This document shows positions 58,721-64,000 of a stretch of DNA of 64,000 nucleotides, one piece after another. Below the pieces are notes generated by a model. The model was not told the DNA's origin and made no database searches. It was given only the letters and a program-made list of their open reading frames with translations. The position numbers and the translations under genes are program-made. The stretch is from NCBI GenBank assembly GCA_025267735.1, contig CM046299.1:29241327-29305326 (forward strand). Direction: 5' to 3'. This stretch comes from Mactra quadrangularis (taxonomy: Eukaryota; Mollusca; Bivalvia; Venerida; Mactridae). The number at the start of each line of letters is the position of its first letter. The first letter of the stretch is position 1.

Positions 58721-60904
58721 ATGGAAAAAGTTATTAACATAAATACTGCTACTCTTGAACAACTAAAGTGCATCCCTGGTGTAGGGGATAAGAGAGCCAA
58801 GCAACTGGTTCAAATGAGATGCTTGTATGGGTCTATAAAAAGGGAACTTTTGGAATTGGTTCTTCAATCAGAACTTAGTTCTAAAACGTTGGAACTGATT
58901 GACTTCAGTGAAGAAACCAAGGACCCATTTGACTTCAATGAGTTGCATTACAAATTAAATGAAAGTCCCAGAACCAGTATAATGAATACCCCAGAACTGA
59001 CCTACCGACACTCTCTAATCTGTGGACATCCCCAAACAGTGTCATATAACACCATGCCCACATATACATGTGCCAGCCCTAGTATGATGGGACCCTACAG
59101 TGGTGCAGTGGGGATGGCTTACAGTTCTGTTCCTACCAGTGTGACTACCTTTTCTACTCATGCAAGGGTATCACATAATCCCAAAACTATAGATCCATTT
59201 CAGGATAATCCGAAGGCAAAAATGAATTTGTTTGAGCAAGCGGCTGAACAAGCTAATCTGGCACAGTTGTCTGATCCTAAGCTTATAGGATCTTCTAGAT
59301 CCAAACAATATCATGAACTAGATTTAAGTGATTACAAATCTGAAAAAGAAGGTAAGGGTAGAAGTGGTGGTATACCAAAAAGGGAACCAGAACTTAGTAT
59401 GTCTGAAGGGGTAAGATTTCTAAAATCTTCCAAAACAGATGAGTTTAGTGCGCAGTCACGACCGAAAGTTAGGTCTTCCAGATCTAAAAACTTATCAACT
59501 GCTGTTAATGACACAGACAGGTCTTCTAGATCTAAGTGCGTTAACAAAAAACAGTCTCAGAAGTATGACTCAGATGTTTCAGAGAGGTCTTCTAGATCTC
59601 AAGATACTAGCATCTGTTCAGAGTCAGATCTAGAGAACAGGTCTTCTAGACCTACACCTCTAAAGGCTGACTCTCAAGGCTGTCATAGGTCTTCCAGATC
59701 TAAGACTATTAAACAAGAAAGGGAGACAACTACCAGAAGAAGATTACCTAAATTTGCTCCGGTAGACTCTGACTCCCAGGTTTCGGAAAGATCTTATAGA
59801 TCTCAAAAGACCAAAGCTAAAGAATCTGTATCAAAAGCTAAATCTTATAGATCTAAGCAAAAGAAATATGAGTCAGATTCTTTTTCCAGTGAAGATGATT
59901 GCACTTCACAAACAGATGTGACCAGTGCTCAGAGCTCTGATACAAGTGACACAGATGATTATGAGTCTGCTAGAATACACAAACATAAACGTCACTCTAA
60001 AAGAGTCAAGTATCGTTCATCTTCCTCCAAACATCAGAAGAAACATGGAAACCCAAAACACTTACCAAAAGGACTGAAGTTTGACGGTAAGACAAATTGG
60101 ACTTCCTTCAAGGGAAAGTTCAATAGCTACAGGAAAGTTCTCAAATGGTCAGAAGGTGAAAGTCTTGACTATTTAACCTGGTGTTTGGAAGATAAAGCTT
60201 TGGACTATTTTACTATTGCTTTATCAGCCGATAGTAAATGTACCTTCCATACACTTATGGAGAAGTTGGAAACAAGGTTTGGTTCCAAAGAGCTGGTGGA
60301 AACCTCAAAAAATAAATTCAGGCAAAGCCAACAACAAGTGAGTGAAAGTTTGGAAGAATGGGCCGATAGAGTATTGACAATGGCCACAGTTGCTTTTAGT
60401 GACAGTTCAGAAGATACTCTGAGAATTGAAGCAGTTACCAAATTTTGCCTAGGTCTTGTAGACAGTGAGGCAGGAAAACATGTTAGTTTCCAAAGACCAA
60501 CCTCAATGGAGATGGCAATGAATCTTGTGAAACATCACCAATATATTAGTAAAGCGGTGGATCATAAGAAAAGAGGAAAATCAAAAGATGATGTTAGTGT
60601 CAACACTGTCTCTGCTTTATCAGAAGCTAGGGTGGAAGAAATGATAGCCAAGGCTATGCAACAGGTGTTGAATAAGCAAAAGCCGAGGTCTAAATATTCA
60701 CCAGACAGATCATCTAAACAGAAGTCATCTCCAGAGAGAAAACCTACATACAAACCTTCTGTAAAATCTTCAGTAGAGTGCTATTTTTGTAAAAACAAAG
60801 GCCATATGAAGAGTGAGTGCAGGAAGTACAAGAAGTGGTTGGAAAAGAAGAATTCAGGTGATCAAAAATCCAAGGATTTAAACTCCAAAGGGTCGGGCAA
60901 CTAG
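58721..60904 (+). CDS. gag: Gag polyprotein with N-terminal helix-hairpin-helix domain
   Basis: 727 residues, start in good context (AAAATGG). Residues about 1-62 are a ComEA-type helix-hairpin-helix (VININTATLEQLKCIPGVGD, then a second helix), a fold that binds nucleic acid without sequence preference and is unusual at the front of Gag. Residues about 190-380 carry eight RSSRS/RSYRS motifs spaced 15-35 residues apart in a charged, disordered stretch. Residues about 447-608 look like the capsid-forming region of Ty3/Gypsy Gag (LKFDGKTNWTSFKGKF, later a long helical part ending HHQYIS). A CCHC zinc knuckle (C-x2-C-x4-H-x4-C) lies at about 686-699. It would form virus-like particles and package the element RNA. 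The last codons hold the -1 frameshift site into pol. Confidence 0.9.
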   Translation: MEKVININTATLEQLKCIPGVGDKRAKQLVQMRCLYGSIKRELLELVLQSELSSKTLELIDFSEETKDPFDFNELHYKLNESPRTSIMNTPELTYRHSLICGHPQTVSYNTMPTYTCASPSMMGPYSGAVGMAYSSVPTSVTTFSTHARVSHNPKTIDPFQDNPKAKMNLFEQAAEQANLAQLSDPKLIGSSRSKQYHELDLSDYKSEKEGKGRSGGIPKREPELSMSEGVRFLKSSKTDEFSAQSRPKVRSSRSKNLSTAVNDTDRSSRSKCVNKKQSQKYDSDVSERSSRSQDTSICSESDLENRSSRPTPLKADSQGCHRSSRSKTIKQERETTTRRRLPKFAPVDSDSQVSERSYRSQKTKAKESVSKAKSYRSKQKKYESDSFSSEDDCTSQTDVTSAQSSDTSDTDDYESARIHKHKRHSKRVKYRSSSSKHQKKHGNPKHLPKGLKFDGKTNWTSFKGKFNSYRKVLKWSEGESLDYLTWCLEDKALDYFTIALSADSKCTFHTLMEKLETRFGSKELVETSKNKFRQSQQQVSESLEEWADRVLTMATVAFSDSSEDTLRIEAVTKFCLGLVDSEAGKHVSFQRPTSMEMAMNLVKHHQYISKAVDHKKRGKSKDDVSVNTVSALSEARVEEMIAKAMQQVLNKQKPRSKYSPDRSSKQKSSPERKPTYKPSVKSSVECYFCKNKGHMKSECRKYKKWLEKKNSGDQKSKDLNSKGSGN

Positions 60905-60921
60905 ACCAATTGCCTGAACCC
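60877..60921 (+). promoter_or_regulatory. Programmed -1 ribosomal frameshift signal
   Basis: The heptamer TTTAAAC (60877-60883) sits in the right register of the gag frame (GAT TTA AAC), matching X XXY YYZ. After a 6-nt spacer (TCCAAA) follows a hairpin: GGGT and GGCAA (60890-60900) pair with TTGCC and ACCC (60910-60921), with an internal loop. The gag stop TAG (60902-60904) is in the loop. A -1 shift continues into the open pol frame at 60883. Confidence 0.85.
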
Positions 60922-63900
60922 GCAACAAATAGTGGTCAACTGCCTGCTTTACCAGTAGAATCTAGTGATGTTGATGTACCAAGGAATACCAAAAATTATA
61001 AACAACTGTCTAAAACACTAACCTATGTTCTTAGACATGAGCCAGATACCTTTGGTATAAAGTTGTCGTCAGGTGGATATGCCTACATTGATGAATTACT
61101 ACAAAAAGTTCCCAGTTTACAAAAGTTCACGGTGGAAGATGTGAAAACAGTTGCTTATGCTGACCAGAAACAAAGATATACCATCAAGAAAGAAAACTGT
61201 AGATGGAAAATATGTGCCAATCAAGGCCACAGTGTGGAGGTGAATGAGTTGGAGTTATGGCCTATTCAGTCATCTCACGGTTATCCTGTGGTTGTTCATG
61301 GTACAAGTAAGAAGGCTTGGAAGAGCATTAGAAGGACTGGTCTCAACAAAATGCGAAGAACTCACATCCACTTTGCAACTGGTGAACCGGGAAAAACAGA
61401 TGTCATCAGTGGTATGCGATCATCTTGTGATGTATTAATCTTCATTGACTTGGAGCGAGCATTACAGGATGGTCTGAAGTTTTATAAATCAGCCAATGGT
61501 GTCATTCTGAGCAGTGGTAATGATGAGGGCATTATCCAACCCCAGTATTTCAAGAAAGTGCTGGACAAGAACACCAGGAAGCAACTTGATCATGGTCTTA
61601 TAGAGCATGATCAATCGAAGACTGAACCAGAAGCCCAGTATCAATCAACTTCTAAGGACTCGCATCCTAGACAAGAATTGGAAAAAGATCCTTTGGATGT
61701 TAACCAATCTAATGCGGATTATGTTCAAGAAGATGCAGCCAACCGTACAGAGTTAATAGATGATACTATTGAAGATGTCAAAACCATTGGCATTCATCAA
61801 GTGCGAGCTGGTTCTTCTTTTATCAAGTTAACTGTAGGCGACATCACACTCAATGCAAGGATAGATTCTGGTGCTGAAATCAGTATTCTTTCTGAAAAGG
61901 TTTATAACCGATTAAGAAAGAAATCTGCCAAAACTAAGGAGGTCGTTATGCAAATGGCTGATGAAGATGCTGTGTTGAATGGTTTTATTGTGGCTCCTTT
62001 ACCTATCAAGATTGGAACACAAAATTTCAAGGAAAGGCTATACGTGGCTCCAATTAGTGACGAGATGCTATTTGGGCATGATTTACTTCATCATCTGGGT
62101 ATCTTGTTAGATCTACAGTCAGACACCATTTTGCTGAATGGAGAAAGGATACCACTTGAAACCAACTTCAAGAATGCTAGTGTCAAAATCGCCAGAGTTT
62201 CAGTTGGAAAAAGGACTGTTGTTCCACCAAATTCTGTTGTCAGGTTGAATTGTGATATCAACACTACCATGGATGAAGATTATTTCATCGAACCAGTTGA
62301 TGAGGTTAAAGTACTGGTGCCTCGTACGGTGACAGCAGCAGGTTCAAAACCTATAGTATGTTTAGTAAATGCAACTGGCAAATACAAAACGATCAAGAAA
62401 GGTATAATTATTGGCACAGCACATGCAGTTGATTCCTTCCCAGAATACTTGGATGATACAGATTATGGTAATAATGCCGGTATAAAAGCAGATGCAGTTG
62501 ACACTTGTGGGACTTATAGTCCAAACATTCCAGCAACAAACAATGTTAACGTTGCACAGACTTGTAGTCTGGATAGCAAAAACACCTCGTTTGTTGAACA
62601 GATTCCTGAACATGTAAAAGCTCTGTACGAATCCTCCACGGAACATTTGAATGCAGACCAATGTGACAGATTAGCAGAGATTCTATGCAAGTACGGTGAT
62701 GTCTTTGCCAAACATGACTTTGACTTGGGTGATTTCACGGGTATCGAGCACAAGATAGATACAGGTGAAGCAAAACCAATCAAACAGCGCATGCGAAGAA
62801 CCCCTGCATGTTTTGCAGATGAAGAGGAAGACCACTTGAAAAAGATGCTGAATGCAGGTGTAATTCAGGAGTCACAGTCTGACTGGGCTTCTTCTCCAGT
62901 GTTAATCCGCAAGCGTGATGGATCTGTCAGGTGGTGTATAGACTACCGAGCTTTGAACAATGTCACGGTCAAAGATACTTTTCCACTACCACTTATAGAA
63001 GACTGTTTGGATACTCTTTCCGGAAGCATTTGGTTTTCTAAACTAGATGCTAACAGCGCTTATTTTCAAGTGAAAGTTAGTCCAGAAGATCGCAAGAAAA
63101 CCGCCTTCATTACCAAGTATGGTCTATTCGAACACGTCCGAATGGGTTTCGGAATGACCAATAGTCCAGCCACATTCTCCCGAGTTATTGACTTGGTTTT
63201 GCGAGGTTTAACTTGGAAGATAGTTCTGGCATTCCTGGACGACATTCTTGTAATGGGGAAGACGGTTGAAGAACACCTTCAAAATCTAGCCACTACACTT
63301 GAGAGATTCCAGCAACACAAACTAAAGCTGAAACCCAGGAAATGTGCACTGTTCAAGAAGGAAGTGGAGTTTCTTGGAAGAATTGTTACTGGTAACAACC
63401 TCAAAATGGCAGCTAAGGATGTTCAAGTTGTCAAGGAGTGGCCCACACCAACTTCATCTAAAGATGTGGAAAGATTTCTTGGATTGGCTAACTATCATCG
63501 CACATTTGTTAAAGACTTTGCAGCTCTCGCAAAGCCATTATATGGCTTGACAGGGAAGAATGCATTCAAATGGGGTGATGAAGAAGAGGCCGCTTTCCAA
63601 ACCCTGAAACAGTCTCTTGCAGAACCACCCGTTCTGGCAATACCCAATAACAGTGACCCATTCATCCTAGATACTGATGCTTCAGACTATGCCATTGGTG
63701 CAGAACTCATTCAAGTGCAGGATGGTGTTGAAAAAGTAGTTGCTTATAGCAGTTACACTTTAACACCAGAACAGAGAAACTACTGTACCACCAGGAAAGA
63801 GCTGTTAAGCATCGTAAGGTTCACTAGACAGTTCCGGCACTACTTATTGGGGAAGGTCTTCACCGTTAGGACAGACCATTCTAGCTTGACATGGTTGCTA

Positions 63901-64000
63901 AAATTCAAAGATCCACAAGGTCAACTGGCACGTTGGATGGAAGAATTGGCGTTGTACCATATGGTGGTGAAACACAGACCAGGTTCCAAGCACGGTAATG
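60883..64000 (+). CDS. pol: Pol polyprotein with Tpt1-like RNA 2'-phosphotransferase, protease, RT and RNase H (partial at window edge)
   Basis: The frame has no stop from 60862 to the window end (over 1,000 codons) and no useful ATG near its start, fitting synthesis by -1 frameshifting from gag. Order: a linker; a Tpt1/KptA domain (about 60991-61566); an acidic linker; an aspartic protease with DSGAE at 61864; a connector; reverse transcriptase (about 62740-63400) with LDANSAYFQV, MGFGMTNSPATF and catalytic FLDD at 63232-63243 (F in place of the usual Y of YxDD); then RNase H with DTDASD at 63670 and TDHSSL downstream. Domain order and RT motifs are Ty3/Gypsy type. Integrase and the 3' LTR should follow beyond the window. 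Absence of stops or frameshifts suggests a young, possibly active copy. Confidence 0.9.
60991..61566 (+). CDS. Tpt1/KptA (tRNA 2'-phosphotransferase) domain within Pol
   Basis: About 190 residues match the full length of this family, which uses NAD+ to remove an internal RNA 2'-phosphate and can in some members ADP-ribosylate nucleic-acid ends. Visible family motifs in order: LSKTLTYVLRHEP with the catalytic Arg-His pair (61033-61038), the winged-helix-like first half (GGYAYIDELL, then QRYTI), ANQGHS (61216-61233), HGT (61297-61305), RRTHIHFA (from 61354), SGMRSSCDVLIFID (from 61408), SANGVILSSGN (from 61489) and YFKKVL. One deviation: the position before ANQGHS is Cys where family members usually have Arg (RANQGHS), a residue thought to contact the substrate phosphate. 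It sits between Gag and protease, in frame and without introns, so it was probably captured from a processed host mRNA. Confidence 0.9.

Noticed and set aside
60902..60904. Gag stop codon as the end of the only protein, with Pol a separate gene or pseudogene
   Set aside because: Pol frame has no early ATG, is open for over 1,000 codons, and a correctly phased slippery site with hairpin precedes the stop.

Overview
The window looks like eukaryotic, probably bivalve or other molluscan, nuclear DNA. It is AT-rich, gene-poor and intron-bearing. It holds several dispersed tRNA-derived SINEs and many small terminal-inverted-repeat transposons, very long minisatellite arrays, and scattered copies of the GGGAGATAA-type motif that is frequent in molluscan genomes. 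No bacterial gene organisation is present.

Layout: 1-14.5 kb is intergenic or intronic DNA packed with transposon relics (a mariner-type MITE, a 1.3-kb foldback element, two hAT-type elements with perfect 8-bp target duplications, SINEs, and a 3.7-kb composite element with a hAT nested inside it). A two-exon gene on the minus strand (14965-17440) encodes a 424-residue TIR-domain adaptor-like protein. 18.6-25 kb holds more MITEs, microsatellites, a 40-bp satellite split by a 1.6-kb transposon, a cluster of perfect palindromes and a 117-bp minisatellite. 26-29.3 kb contains a candidate first coding exon of an unknown gene and the first three coding exons of a mitofusin-like gene, the third carrying a frameshift, so probably a pseudogene or fragment. 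31.9-46.6 kb is almost entirely minisatellite: about 12.5 kb with a constant 25-bp period but several different unit sequences, then a 28-bp array. 50.2-51 kb is a decayed Tc1-like element; 51.9-53.8 kb is a 30-bp minisatellite.

The most important part is the right end (about 57.3 kb to the window edge): the 5' two thirds of an apparently intact Ty3/Gypsy-type LTR retrotransposon. Its Gag begins with a ComEA-like helix-hairpin-helix domain, carries repeated RSSRS motifs and ends with a CCHC zinc knuckle. Pol is reached through a textbook -1 frameshift site (TTTAAAC, 6-nt spacer, hairpin). Between Gag and the aspartic protease, Pol carries a complete domain of the tRNA 2'-phosphotransferase family (Tpt1/KptA/TRPT1), an NAD+-dependent RNA end-processing enzyme. 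It is followed by protease, reverse transcriptase and RNase H. The Pol frame stays open to the window edge, so integrase and the 3' LTR lie outside. I know of no standard LTR retrotransposon architecture with a Tpt1 domain; this is the strongest candidate for an undescribed system.
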